Positions 47,734 through 57,633 of a stretch of 64,000 bases of DNA are shown in pieces. Numbering within the stretch: position 1 is the first letter of the stretch; each line of letters begins with the position of its first letter. The position numbers were made by a program, and so were the translations under genes. The DNA lies in assembly GCF_017114945.1 (NCBI RefSeq), contig NZ_JABXKQ010000020.1, forward strand, positions 1 to 64,000, read 5' to 3'. This DNA comes from Nostoc sp. JL34 (GTDB lineage Bacteria; Cyanobacteriota; Cyanobacteriia; Cyanobacteriales; Nostocaceae). The notes under the pieces are model-generated. The model made no database searches. It had not been told where the DNA came from and was given only the letters and a program-made list of their open reading frames with translations.

Positions 47734-48127
47734 CTACACAAGAAGGATAAAGATATTAAACTTCTTGCTCGCATCGGGAAAAGTGGTAATACTGTTCGGT
47801 TAAGGCAAGACGCCATGAATCGCTGTCTCTACAATAATCATTCCTTCGTAGAGAGGGTGATTTATCGCATCTTTAATAATCTAGAATTTTCATCAAAAAA
47901 CCTTAAACGAACCGTATTAAGGGTGAAGGTAAATAATTGTTTGTCTTCACCATTATCGCTTAACCCTTTGTCAAGATTGATATCGCAGTATTTATGAAAT
48001 AGATGTTAATTTGAATAAAAATAAAGTTTATTTTTATTCAATCTTTAATTAAAGATTATCAATACTTTTAAGATGCATTTTAAAAATAAGTAATTTAGGC
48101 GATCGCTCTCTCCCTTATTCTCTACAA
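47734..48127. other. Gene-free stretch, about 395 bp
   Basis: No gene supported. It contains an AT-rich palindrome (48012-48025 / 48027-48040, TGAATAAAAATAAA) that could act as a terminator of either neighbour. The rest is AT-rich and unassigned. Confidence 0.5.
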
Positions 48128-48604
48128 TTACCGTTTAATTTGCTTAGTAAAGTTAGGAACTAACAAAGATTGCTCTAACTCCCCTTGCTCATTATAGAAT
48201 CTTATTTGACCTTGTTCATTGCATAACCACACCTCCAAAGGTTGAGCTTCTAAATATAAATTTCTTTTAAATTCCATTTCTTCCAAAGTGTTACCACTAG
48301 ATTTGACTTCTACACAAATTTATGGTGCAATAGATGCTGATACTTCATCTTCAATTTGAGAAAATCTTTCTTCTGAACACCAGACAACATCAGCAACTTT
48401 CACACCGTCTGATGTGTTGATAGCACATTCTGGCATTACTTCTCCTGTATTCAATAAAGATTCTAATAAACGTTGGATTCTTCCTTGATAAAAAGAATGT
48501 TTAATTTTGACTGGACTCATTACAATTTGACCCCATTTATTTAATTCAATTTTGAAGGGTAAATCTTGTAATTGTTTGTGTTCGCAAACTTCTTCCCATC
48601 TCAT
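48128..48604 (-). pseudogene. Uma2-family gene with in-frame nonsense codon
   Basis: The minus frame from ATG 48604 reads 94 residues (FKIELNKWGQIVMSPV, VKVADVVWCSEERF...) and meets TAA at 48320-48322. The same frame then continues with ICVEVKSSGNTLEEMEFKRNLYLEAQPLEVWLCNEQ to a stop at 48128-48130, exactly what a Uma2 protein would have there. A change of GAA to TAA at a Pro-Glu-Ile position would explain it. So this is a degraded Uma2 gene, or a sequencing error. The intact product would be about 158 residues. Confidence 0.82.
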
Positions 48605-48683
48605 AGTTAATATTTGCCTAAATTGATTATTGATTCAGTTAGTTTAGCCTCCTAGATTGGGCAATGCCCACCCTACAAAGTTG

Positions 48684-50777
48684 CTAAACTTCAACATTCA
48701 AAGCACGTACCAAAAAAGCCCATTTGTCTGCGGCTTCTTCGATAATTTTAGCCGTGGGTTTACCCGCACCATGTCCGGCTTTAGTCTCAATTCTAATTAG
48801 TGTTGGCGCATCACCAGCGTGAGCCTCTTGCAAAGCAGCGGCAAATTTGAAACTATGAGCAGGGACAACGCGATCGTCATGATCGGCTGTGGTAATTAAG
48901 GTTGCTGGGTAAGCTGTATTTGGTTTGATGTTATGTAATGGCGAATAAGCATACAGCACCGGAAACTCTTCTGGATTATCCGCAGAACCATATTCAGAAG
49001 TCCAAGCCCAACCGATGGTAAATTTGTGGAATCGCAACATATCCATAACGCCGACGGCGGGTATTGCTGCACCAAACAAATCTGGACGTTGAGTCATGCA
49101 AGCACCCACTAATAAGCCGCCGTTACTACCACCTGCGATCGCTAGCTTTCCAGTCTTAGTATACTTGTTAGCAATCAACCACTCAGCAGCCCCAATAAAG
49201 TCATCAAAGACATTCTGCTTTTTATCCTTCATTCCTGCTTGATGCCATTCTTCGCCGTATTCTCCACCGCCGCGGATATTAGGCATAGCATAGATACCAC
49301 CCATCTCCATCCACACCAACAGACTCACAGAAAAGCCAGGTGTCATTGAAGCATTAAAACCACCATAAGCATAGAGATAAGTAGGGTTGTTTCCATCTAA
49401 TTTAATGCCCTTTTTGTGCGTAATAAACATTGGTACTTTAGTACCATCTTGGCTGTGATAAAAGACTTGTTTTGTCTCGTAATCATCAGGATTAAAATCT
49501 ACCTGTGGTTGACGGAAAATCTCACTTTTTCCTGTCACCATATCGTAGCGATAAATAGTGCCGGGTATGGTAAAGCTGGTAAAGCTATAAAAAGTTTCAG
49601 TATCATAACGCTTACCCCCAAAGCCACCTGCTGAACCGAGTCCGGGTAATTCTACCTCTCTAATAAACGCACCTTTGAGGTCAAAAATTTTGATTTGACT
49701 GTGAGCATCTTTGAGGTAATCGGCAACGAACTGATTATTAAGTATACCGACACTTTCCAAAGTTTCCGCAGATTGGGGGATGATTTCTCGCCAATTTTCT
49801 GGCGCAGGGTTTTTCGTGTCAATCGCAATAACTTTTCCCCTTGGTGCATTTAAATCTGTGCGAAAATAAAAGACGCTATCATCATTGTCGATAAAGCTGT
49901 AATCTGCCTCAAATTGATTAATTAGTTCTATGACTTCCGCATTAGGGTTAGTTAAATCTTTGGAGAAAACCAAATTTTTAGAGTCAGTCCCTAGCCAAAT
50001 TGAAATTATTAGATAACGTCCATCTTCGGTAACGCCACCACTAAAACCCCATTCTTTTTGATCGGGACGATGGTAAATTAAAACGTCTTCTGATTGAGGT
50101 TTACCTAATTGATGATAGTAAAGCTTTTGATAATAGTTAACATCTTCTAATTGAGTTTTTTCATTTGGCTCATCGTAGCGACTGTAGAAAAAACCTTGAT
50201 TATCATGTGTCCAAGATGCACCAGAGAATTTAATCCACTTCAAGTGGTCTTGAAGGTCTTCACCAGTTTCAACATCGCGGACTTTCCACTCTTGCCAATC
50301 AGAACCGGAGGAAGATAGAGCATAAGCTAAAAGTTTACCATCCTCGCTAATCGATAATCCCGAAAGAGCAACAGTGCCATCTTCTGAGAGTTTATTGGGA
50401 TCGAGTAAAACTTTGGGTTGGTCGTCGAGGGTTTTCAAGGTGTAAAGGACACTTTGATTTTGCAGTCCGTCATTTTTGAAATAAAAATAGCGTTCGGTGG
50501 AACCGTCTCGCAGAGATTCGCCTTCTTTAAAAGGAATACCGTATTTTTCATAATCCCAAAGTTTGGTTAGGCGCTGTTTAATTTTTTCTCTAGCAGGAAT
50601 TTCACTCAGGTAGCTAAAAGTAACTTGATTTTGTGCCTCAATCCAAGTTCTTGTTTCTTCGGAGTCAGGATCTTCTAACCAACGGTAAGGATCTGCGACT
50701 AAAGTACCGTGGTAGTCATCGACTTGATTGCTCTTGTAGCTGGATGGGTAGGTGAGAGGTTTTTTAGAAGAAGGCAT
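48684..50777 (-). CDS. Prolyl oligopeptidase (S9A)
   Basis: The 697-residue enzyme cleaves after proline in short peptides. The N-terminal segment (YRWLEDPDSEETRTWIEAQN) and beta-propeller precede an alpha/beta hydrolase domain at about 420-697. The catalytic triad is Ser551 in GGSNGG, Asp in DHDDRVVP (about 634/635) and His669 in AGHGAGKP. No signal peptide is present, so it is cytoplasmic. Confidence 0.96.
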   Translation of the reverse strand: MPSSKKPLTYPSSYKSNQVDDYHGTLVADPYRWLEDPDSEETRTWIEAQNQVTFSYLSEIPAREKIKQRLTKLWDYEKYGIPFKEGESLRDGSTERYFYFKNDGLQNQSVLYTLKTLDDQPKVLLDPNKLSEDGTVALSGLSISEDGKLLAYALSSSGSDWQEWKVRDVETGEDLQDHLKWIKFSGASWTHDNQGFFYSRYDEPNEKTQLEDVNYYQKLYYHQLGKPQSEDVLIYHRPDQKEWGFSGGVTEDGRYLIISIWLGTDSKNLVFSKDLTNPNAEVIELINQFEADYSFIDNDDSVFYFRTDLNAPRGKVIAIDTKNPAPENWREIIPQSAETLESVGILNNQFVADYLKDAHSQIKIFDLKGAFIREVELPGLGSAGGFGGKRYDTETFYSFTSFTIPGTIYRYDMVTGKSEIFRQPQVDFNPDDYETKQVFYHSQDGTKVPMFITHKKGIKLDGNNPTYLYAYGGFNASMTPGFSVSLLVWMEMGGIYAMPNIRGGGEYGEEWHQAGMKDKKQNVFDDFIGAAEWLIANKYTKTGKLAIAGGSNGGLLVGACMTQRPDLFGAAIPAVGVMDMLRFHKFTIGWAWTSEYGSADNPEEFPVLYAYSPLHNIKPNTAYPATLITTADHDDRVVPAHSFKFAAALQEAHAGDAPTLIRIETKAGHGAGKPTAKIIEEAADKWAFLVRALNVEV

Positions 50778-50946
50778 AGTCTTAGGTCAAAAGTGCTTCT
50801 TTACATACTACAAAATCTGCGATCGCAGCGCAGCCATTCCTAACCCGCGATTCATTCTACCCAAAAACACATTTCACACCAATTAAAAAAAAGAATGTGA
50901 AAGATACAAGCCTAGAAACCCAGATAAAATTTAGAAAGTTAAATTT

Positions 50947-51831
50947 TTAATTTTTACTACTATCCAATTCATAAACCAAGAATTGATTGTAGTGTGGGTC
51001 GCTCAATGAATTACAAACCAACACTAAAGCAGCAGGTTTATTATCTTGTGCAGGAATCGTATCTAAACCAGAATAGTGGAATCCTTCTGGAACACGATAA
51101 ACAGTTTCTATTTGTCCCTGCTCATTCAATGCATGAACTTCGTATTCATGTAAAATAAACATGTGTTTCCCATCAAAGGCAAGCCTTGACACTTCTTCGG
51201 GTGCTGGCGCTGACCAACTTATTTCATTCTGCCAACTAACGACACCAACTTGCCCGGATTTTTCTGAGAAATCGTGGTAAAGCATTTGGGATTTATCTGC
51301 TTCTACGCGCAAAACGTTACAGTTGCTCACTGGAAGCTTATCTAATGCCCTTCGCCAACTTCTATGTGCAATTCGAGCTTGTATCCCACTCCTTTCTACA
51401 AAAATAGGAATATCACCCTGCCATTCCAGGTGAAAGAAAGTGTAAGATTTACCGCCAGTAATCCAAAATAGATTCCTCTCCCAGATGTAGCGTAAATCTA
51501 TCACTCGTTGAACAGCAGGACACAGCAAGCTGTACGAGGGCAGATTGATTTCTAGGGATAACAAGCTAGCAGTTCGATGCTCCTCATTGAGAATCAAAAC
51601 AGCTTGACCATCAGCACGGAAACACCACTCATTAATAATTCCAGAGTTGCTGTAACCTTCAGTAAAATCGACTTGAAGCAAATCATTGCCATTCCAAGGG
51701 TCTACCACTCTAATTCCCTGGTAGTTATTGTTGATGACAATATGACTGTGCATAGGACGCCGCTGCACTTTATAAATATCACCTGCTATTACAAATTTCG
51801 TATCTGGATTGACAATTGATTGATGAGTCAT
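50947..51831 (-). CDS. Unknown protein downstream of the DUF4157 toxin gene
   Basis: The 294-residue protein has no signal peptide or TM helix. Repeated aromatic and Gly patterns (RYIWERNLFWITGG, VDPWNGND, FILHEYEVHALNEQG) suggest a beta-propeller-like or repeat beta fold, but I do not recognise a family. It starts 14 bases after the DUF4157 stop on the same strand, so it is almost certainly in that operon. An immunity or accessory role is an inference from position alone; colicin E3 immunity proteins are much smaller. Confidence 0.68.
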   Translation of the reverse strand: MTHQSIVNPDTKFVIAGDIYKVQRRPMHSHIVINNNYQGIRVVDPWNGNDLLQVDFTEGYSNSGIINEWCFRADGQAVLILNEEHRTASLLSLEINLPSYSLLCPAVQRVIDLRYIWERNLFWITGGKSYTFFHLEWQGDIPIFVERSGIQARIAHRSWRRALDKLPVSNCNVLRVEADKSQMLYHDFSEKSGQVGVVSWQNEISWSAPAPEEVSRLAFDGKHMFILHEYEVHALNEQGQIETVYRVPEGFHYSGLDTIPAQDNKPAALVLVCNSLSDPHYNQFLVYELDSSKN

Positions 51832-51845
51832 GCTTGTTTCAAAGA

Positions 51846-54800
51846 CTATCTAAGATTATCTGGCAGAGTTCGCCCTTTGACTGGGCCATCCTTAGCCCCC
51901 CCCTCTGGCTTGAGAGTTCCAAGGTGCTTGCCCTGGGCATCATAGAATTCAACTTCACTACCTCGACCTTCATGGAAATTATCAACATGATAATAGCGAC
52001 CATCACCATCCTTGTAGATTTCCCTTCCCTGGAATTTTCTGCCTGTTCTAGTGTAAGTTCCAGAGTCAGCTAAGAAAGTTTCTTCATCAAGTGGTGGTCT
52101 ATTTTCTTTTACATATGGAGGATCTTCGATGCCTTTGGGAAGTTTCTTTTGAATATCAGACTCAAGCTCTTTTGCCTTTTTATTGATACTCTCAAACTCT
52201 TCCAGCGCTAAACCTTCTATGTCAGGATCACCCTTAGCGCCATCGGCTGATTCACTTGTGTCATCCCAATTTTTCTCAATTTGTCGTTGCCGTTCACCAA
52301 AAATTCCCTTGTCTTCTCCAGAAAGTTTTCCTGTATTTTCCTTGTCATTCAGTAGTTTCTTAACTGCCTCAATTGTTCCACGCGAGTCTGTTTTAGCTTT
52401 TGCTAAGTTTGCTCTGCGAACAGCAGCTAATTCTGCATCAATGTTTTTGACCTCTTCGGCGACTGCTTCAGGATCAGTTGCTTCTTTTTGTTTAGCTGTA
52501 TTAAGTCTCTCTTGAAGGTCTGCTCTCTGTTTTAGCTCGTTTGGGTAAGCATTTTGTATGTCTCCACAGTTTGGGCTGCAACGAATAGTTCCCCTTTCAG
52601 TTACTTTGATTTCGTGGTGACCATCAGCCGTTGTTCGCCTAGCTCGGACTCCCGGCTCTATAGGTTTGACTTCATCTGGTTTGACTTCACCTGGTTTGAC
52701 TTCACCGGGTTTAACTTCCCCAGGTTCAACTTCAACAGGCTTAACTTCCCCAGGTTTACCACCCTTCAATACTCTGCCAAGGATGAACATGAGGGCGATG
52801 GTTAGCACCCCTTCAGTGATTTTCTCTGCTCGCTGTTCTGGAGTCAGATTCAAATCATTCCCAGTGAGAATACTTATATTAAGCGCTCCCTCAAGGATTG
52901 GTGAGATGCCAACAGCATCTAAAAGGGACACAAACGGTATCGCAATACCAGCAGCAAGATAAATGTACCAGGATGGATCGTCCACACCAGCAGCATGTAA
53001 TGCTTTTGCAAATTCTTCACAGCGGCTGATAAAGGAGGTGACAAAGCCATAGATTAGGAAGCCCAGACCAACGATCGCAGCAATTCCTACTATCCCTATT
53101 GCTGCTACTATTTCTTCTGGAAGCAGAAGAATAACCACAACTACAACAGCGACAAAAATTGCCAATCCCACTAAAACTTTTAAGATTCCTTCCCCAATTC
53201 CCTTAAGAACCTGAAGCCATCCAGGATCAGCAGCTTTGTCAGCAGCTGACTGAGCCACTTGGGCAAAGTCACTTGGAGCTTTACTTTCTACATCTTTATT
53301 CGATTTGATGCCTTCATCAATTTTGCTACGAATATCGTTATGAACTTTCTGCTGCTGTTGAACCCATCCCTGCTTGGATTCATCAATTTTCTGCTGAATT
53401 CCTTCACCAAATTGACTAATCAACTGTTCGTTAGCGTTCTTATTAGTTGTGATTGATTGTTGTACTTGTTGTGCTGCCTGCTCTGGAACTTGAGCTAAAC
53501 CGGTATTCAAAGAGCTTGTAGCCTTATTTGCTTCACCTGTAACTTTCTGCTGTAATCCATCCAAGTGACCAGAGACAGCACCGCCTAGCTGATTCAAACT
53601 GTTATGAGCGGTACTAACCTGGGAAGAAAGTGCTGTTGACAACTGCAATCGCGTTTGTTGGAATGGTTCCTTTGTCTCTTGAACAAATTTATCAACCGCT
53701 TTATGATCAATTTTTTTCTTCTTAGGAACTTGATTCAGTTTTTCAACAACTTGATGCGCTCCTTTGTCAAGCTGGTTGAGGCTAGCAATTTTGAATTGGC
53801 TCACTTGAGTTGCAGCATTCTTCCCAGATTTTTTGGCTGCCGCTGCTGCTGAATTACCAGCTTGCTTAATTCCTGAGATAGAACTTGACTTTAAATTTTC
53901 TAAAGATGCAAGCGCTTTTGTTTGCAACGTATCTATCTTCTGTAATTGCTGAGTAATGTGGGTAATGATTTGCGAAGTTGTAGTATTGGCATTATTTCGG
54001 ATAGCTTTTTCAACTTGCGCGGTATGACTCCCCACACCAGTCGCTAATTGCTGCCCAGCCGCTCGAAATTCTTGGGCGGCTTTTTGTGCAGCTTCTCTGG
54101 CATCTTTAGCTAAAGATTGCCCGCGTGAGGTTAGCTTGCCTACTACTTCAGCAGAAGCTTGTCCAGTACCCTGCCGTGCAGCAGTTTTTTCCTCTGGTTT
54201 AGTACCGTAGCGATCGCCCTGTTGCTTCGCAATCGCATTCACTGCCGTAGCCGATTCTGCTGTTGAAGTGGTAGCACGGGTAGCTTCAGTTTGTCCTGTC
54301 TGCTCCACCTGTTTAGCTTCATTCTCAGCTGTAGTGTTAGCCCCTTTGCGCTTAGTTTCTACTTCCTGCTGTAATGAATTCAACCCACGAGTAGTTTCAG
54401 TTTGGATATTTGTCTTGTGGTTCTCAATTTGACCTTTCAGGGTAGCTTTAGTTGTACTGAAGGTTTGTTGAACCTCAGCTTTTTTCGCGGCAATTTCTGC
54501 TGTAATCCCTTGAATTTTCCCTTGAGTTGCTGCCTCAATTGCTTCGACCTGTATTTCTGTTTCTTGTTGCAAAAAATTCTGTTGAGCTTCGATTGTTTGA
54601 GTCAGGACAGCTTTCTCTATCTCCTTTGTTTGGATAATTTGTTGAGCAGCCTGAGCAAGCTCTGGCGATTCCGGTATAGTTGGCTGGGGAATCTCAAGCA
54701 ATTGCTGTGGTTGTTCAACCTCAGCAACAAGTATAGCTGAGGGGTCAATTGCCTTATCTAATTGGGGTGACTGTCCAGCAGAGTTGGGAAGAGATTGTTG

Positions 54801-56024
54801 TGATTCAGCCGCTTCTGTTTGTGGTGCATGGGTCTGAAGAGATACCACTTCATTGGCTATTCCTCCAGGCTGAGGGACGCTGGAAAGTTCAGTTGTCGCT
54901 GATTTGTCAAGAACTGCGTTACCGCTTTTCTCTGGTATGGAGTTGCTAGCGTGAGCTGCTTCTAAATTAGCCTGAGCCGGGACTGCGCTATCAGCTATTG
55001 TCGGTATTGGCTGAGTGGATAAGGCTTGTTGTTTGGTATCTACTGGAGGGATTGCTTCACTTCCACCACTCTCTGTTGAGTGAGTATTAGCCTGTGCTGA
55101 ATTTGCTTCATCAGGCGCTATTCCAAATTGATCCGTTTTTGGAGAAGTTACAGGTTGACCAAATTTCTGAGTTTGTGAATCATCATCAAGTTTGTGTTGC
55201 ACCATCCCCGTTTGCTGCACCACATGGGTCAATTCATGAGCAGTTAAAACATCTTTGCTAGGAGTCTTCCCAGCCCCAAAGTAAATGTCTTGTTTGTGTG
55301 TGAAGGCTTGAGCATTTAACTCTCGGTTCATCTGCACCGCGTTGCTGTCCGTATGCACCCGCACCTGCCTGAAGTCAGTACCAAAGCGCGGCTCCATAAA
55401 CGATCGCACTTCATCTGGTAAAGCACTTCCCCCACCCTGACTTGCATTTAGCCGATTTTCCCAATCGGGCTGAACTTGTGAAACACCATCAGCAGCGCGT
55501 TGAATCGGTTCTTCTTGCTCACAAGTTTCACATTTTGCCTGAATCCGTTCCTCTTCTGGCAACATTTCCTGACGCTGCACCAGTGGCTTCGTCTGGATAT
55601 CTTCAACTTTTTCCTCATCCACCTGGGGCTGAAGGTTGAGAGTTGCAGGAGAGGCCATCCGCATCACCTGATTTGCCATCCGATCAGCTTCTTGCTCGTA
55701 CTTGTCGTTTGGTTCTCCCACCGTCAGCTTTGCCTGGGGACGACGCAACGCTATACGACTAATATCATGACCAAAAGACCGCTGTGAAATGGTTTCTGAT
55801 AACAAGGATTGCTCGTCAGCAGACTGCGTTTCCTGAAGGTTGGTTGACTCCTCAGTTGCTGTTTGGATTATATTATTTTTTGGTAAACCAAAACCGCGTG
55901 TTGGTTCCGCCAGCGTCGGACTAGTTGGTGAGACAAGGGACGGATTTGAAAAAGTTGATGTACCTGCTTTCTTGCCCCCAAACGTGTTTAGATGCAAAGC
56001 AGCTTGTCTTTGGACATCGCTCAT
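51846..56024 (-). CDS. DUF4157 polymorphic-toxin-like protein with colicin E3-like C-terminus
   Basis: The 1392-residue protein has no signal peptide. Residues about 100-270 carry the DUF4157 features: QAKLTVGEPNDKYEQEADRMANQVM and PRFGTDFRQVRVHTD..., with HELTHVV (HExxH) near 262. DUF4157 marks cargo of extracellular contractile injection systems. Residues 430-930 are long Gln/Ala-rich coiled coils, then hydrophobic segments (about 948-1000 and 1022-1048), a GEVKP repeat, and a C-terminal domain. The last 50 residues have D1348, H1351 and E1359 in DNFHEGRGSEVEFY, then GKHLGTL.P, closely resembling colicin E3's WDSQHGELEGY/QHLGSFDP with catalytic D-H-E. This predicts a 16S rRNA-cleaving ribonuclease. 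Confidence 0.82.
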   Translation of the reverse strand: MSDVQRQAALHLNTFGGKKAGTSTFSNPSLVSPTSPTLAEPTRGFGLPKNNIIQTATEESTNLQETQSADEQSLLSETISQRSFGHDISRIALRRPQAKLTVGEPNDKYEQEADRMANQVMRMASPATLNLQPQVDEEKVEDIQTKPLVQRQEMLPEEERIQAKCETCEQEEPIQRAADGVSQVQPDWENRLNASQGGGSALPDEVRSFMEPRFGTDFRQVRVHTDSNAVQMNRELNAQAFTHKQDIYFGAGKTPSKDVLTAHELTHVVQQTGMVQHKLDDDSQTQKFGQPVTSPKTDQFGIAPDEANSAQANTHSTESGGSEAIPPVDTKQQALSTQPIPTIADSAVPAQANLEAAHASNSIPEKSGNAVLDKSATTELSSVPQPGGIANEVVSLQTHAPQTEAAESQQSLPNSAGQSPQLDKAIDPSAILVAEVEQPQQLLEIPQPTIPESPELAQAAQQIIQTKEIEKAVLTQTIEAQQNFLQQETEIQVEAIEAATQGKIQGITAEIAAKKAEVQQTFSTTKATLKGQIENHKTNIQTETTRGLNSLQQEVETKRKGANTTAENEAKQVEQTGQTEATRATTSTAESATAVNAIAKQQGDRYGTKPEEKTAARQGTGQASAEVVGKLTSRGQSLAKDAREAAQKAAQEFRAAGQQLATGVGSHTAQVEKAIRNNANTTTSQIITHITQQLQKIDTLQTKALASLENLKSSSISGIKQAGNSAAAAAKKSGKNAATQVSQFKIASLNQLDKGAHQVVEKLNQVPKKKKIDHKAVDKFVQETKEPFQQTRLQLSTALSSQVSTAHNSLNQLGGAVSGHLDGLQQKVTGEANKATSSLNTGLAQVPEQAAQQVQQSITTNKNANEQLISQFGEGIQQKIDESKQGWVQQQQKVHNDIRSKIDEGIKSNKDVESKAPSDFAQVAQSAADKAADPGWLQVLKGIGEGILKVLVGLAIFVAVVVVVILLLPEEIVAAIGIVGIAAIVGLGFLIYGFVTSFISRCEEFAKALHAAGVDDPSWYIYLAAGIAIPFVSLLDAVGISPILEGALNISILTGNDLNLTPEQRAEKITEGVLTIALMFILGRVLKGGKPGEVKPVEVEPGEVKPGEVKPGEVKPDEVKPIEPGVRARRTTADGHHEIKVTERGTIRCSPNCGDIQNAYPNELKQRADLQERLNTAKQKEATDPEAVAEEVKNIDAELAAVRRANLAKAKTDSRGTIEAVKKLLNDKENTGKLSGEDKGIFGERQRQIEKNWDDTSESADGAKGDPDIEGLALEEFESINKKAKELESDIQKKLPKGIEDPPYVKENRPPLDEETFLADSGTYTRTGRKFQGREIYKDGDGRYYHVDNFHEGRGSEVEFYDAQGKHLGTLKPEGGAKDGPVKGRTLPDNLR
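52675..52765 (-). repeat. 15-bp tandem repeats encoding GEVKP units
   Basis: About six tandem 15-bp units encode KPGEVKP-type repeats at about residues 1087-1115 of the DUF4157 protein. They form a proline-rich linker between the hydrophobic region and the toxin portion. Copy number is probably variable. Confidence 0.8.
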
Positions 56025-56263
56025 CTCACCCTTCCTTCATTGATGGGTAAAGCCTTGATTCCTGATGTTAGGCATTTTATACCAAGTAAATTTTACAATT
56101 TATCGAAATGCGATCGCTATCGACTTTTGTCTAAATTTACGGAGAATTGTACTAGTACAACACGGCGCAAATAAACCACTCATTCCAAATCAATGAAATG
56201 CTTACGCTGTATTCATTTTTAATTTTTAATTTTTAATTCCGCCTTGCGGTACTAGTACTTTAC

Positions 56264-56536
56264 TTATGGCCCTGAAAACACAGCTTGTTCTATATCATCC
56301 CGACTCAGAGAATACTTAAATGAGCGTTGGATATCTTGTCCATTTTCCTTAGATTGGACATATCGCACTACGATTTGCTCAACATCTAACCATAATTCAG
56401 CTTGCCAACTGGGCCGCTGCACACGCCAGCAATGCCTCTGTGTTTCGTCTTGTTGACAGCCTTGGTCTTTTAGCCACTGCTCAATTTGTGGCAGGGAATG
56501 ATTATATAGGGGGGTATCAGAGGGAAGAAGAGCCAT
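56264..56536 (-). CDS. DUF3143 family protein
   Basis: The 90-residue protein matches DUF3143: LPSDTPLYNHSLPQIEQWLKDQGCQQD, then CWRVQRPSWQAELWLDVEQIVVRY and the SLSRDDIEQAVFSGP end. It is a small cyanobacterial family of unknown role. It lies 45 bases after the J-domain gene on the same strand; this pair is likely one operon. Confidence 0.88.
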   Translation of the reverse strand: MALLPSDTPLYNHSLPQIEQWLKDQGCQQDETQRHCWRVQRPSWQAELWLDVEQIVVRYVQSKENGQDIQRSFKYSLSRDDIEQAVFSGP

Positions 56537-56581
56537 AGGAATTTTAGATTTTTGATTTGGGATTTTGGATTAGGGAATTTT

Positions 56582-57148
56582 TTAATTTTTAATGATCATA
56601 TGGGTAATTAGTTGCGACATCTGGGTAATCTGCTGTTGTACAAATGCAGTTGGTTGCAGCAAATGAGAATGGATTGCAGCCTCACCACGAGTTAAGCCAA
56701 TGGCAACTGCTAATAACAGACAACCTACAAATGTTAACACCAGCATAAATAAAGCAAAGATTTCGCCAGATGATAAAGGGCGATCGCTCGCATCGAGGTA
56801 AGCTGATTTTGACCAGTCATGAGAACGCGAGACGGGATGATTCAAATCAGGGGGTGGTTGAATCACTCCAAAGCGGGAATAGCCAATTTTTAAATCGTAG
56901 CCGAAGCGCCGTTCTGGATGGCTAAGGGTAGCGTAAGCTTCGTTGATTTGCTGAAATTTGAGAGTGGCGATCGCAGTTGGCAAGTCTGTAGTATCTGGAT
57001 GATAGAGTTTGCTCAGTTGCCGATAAGCGCGACGAATGTCAATTACCGATGCCCAGGGATGCAGTCCTAGCAGGGAGTAATAAGTTGGTTCACTGCTTTG
57101 TGGCATTGCCCTGTTTTGATTCACGGCTGTTTGAGTCACTTTGCTCAA
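56582..57148 (-). CDS. J-domain membrane protein
   Basis: The 188-residue protein has an N-terminal J domain (about 20-85) with the HPD motif in KLYHPDTTDLP, and the helix KFQQINEAYATLSHPERR. One TM helix lies at about 135-157 (GEIFALFMLVLTFVGCLLLAVAIGL). J domains stimulate the ATPase of DnaK-type Hsp70; this one is membrane-bound and lacks the zinc-finger and C-terminal substrate domains. A full dnaJ and a dnaK lie upstream. Confidence 0.93.
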   Translation of the reverse strand: MSKVTQTAVNQNRAMPQSSEPTYYSLLGLHPWASVIDIRRAYRQLSKLYHPDTTDLPTAIATLKFQQINEAYATLSHPERRFGYDLKIGYSRFGVIQPPPDLNHPVSRSHDWSKSAYLDASDRPLSSGEIFALFMLVLTFVGCLLLAVAIGLTRGEAAIHSHLLQPTAFVQQQITQMSQLITHMIIKN

Positions 57149-57246
57149 AGATATTTTTTATATTTTAAATCCTTTATGAATTGGAGAAGACATCGCAGGT
57201 CTAGCATCTGATTAAGATATCTTAATAAAGCATTTAATTAGATGCG

Positions 57247-57606
57247 ATGCAGATCAAAATTAATCTCGAAAATATTCAAACTCTTACTGACTTCAAGCGC
57301 AATGCCAAAGATTACGTAGAGCAGATCAAGGCAACAAAGTCCCCGCTTGTACTAACGGTGAATGGGAAAGCTGAAATTGTGGTGCATGAAGCACAAGCGT
57401 TTCAACAGATGATAGATGAACTCCAGCGCCTTGAGGAAGAACTGCAAAAACTCAAGTTAGAGGCGTTACGCAGTCAAATTGACATTGGTATTAAGCAACT
57501 CGATAGCGGACAGTGTACTGAATATAACGACGAGTCACTTCCAGCTTTTTTTGCAAATATTAAAGCACGAGGACAGCAAAATTTGACTAACAGCGATTCT
57601 CTATGA
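57247..57606 (+). CDS. Phd/YefM-family antitoxin, orphan
   Basis: The 119-residue protein has the Phd/YefM antitoxin N-terminus: LENIQTLTDFKRNAKDYVEQIKATKSPLVLTVNGKAEIVVHEAQAFQQMID, then a C-terminal helical region, normally toxin-binding. An overlapping start codon (ATGA at 57603-57606) opens the frame ATG-AGT-CGA-TAT-TAA, so the toxin frame (RelE-type proteins often begin MSRY) stops after four codons. dnaJ then starts converging from the other side. The toxin gene therefore appears lost. The gene sits on the plus strand between two minus-strand chaperone genes. Confidence 0.85.
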   Translation: MQIKINLENIQTLTDFKRNAKDYVEQIKATKSPLVLTVNGKAEIVVHEAQAFQQMIDELQRLEEELQKLKLEALRSQIDIGIKQLDSGQCTEYNDESLPAFFANIKARGQQNLTNSDSL

Positions 57607-57633
57607 GTCGATATTAAGATTGATAGTTTATCC

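Noticed and set aside
54402-56043. Plus-strand frames opposite the DUF4157 gene
   Set aside because: They are antisense shadows; Leu/Phe/Cys-rich with no recognisable domain.
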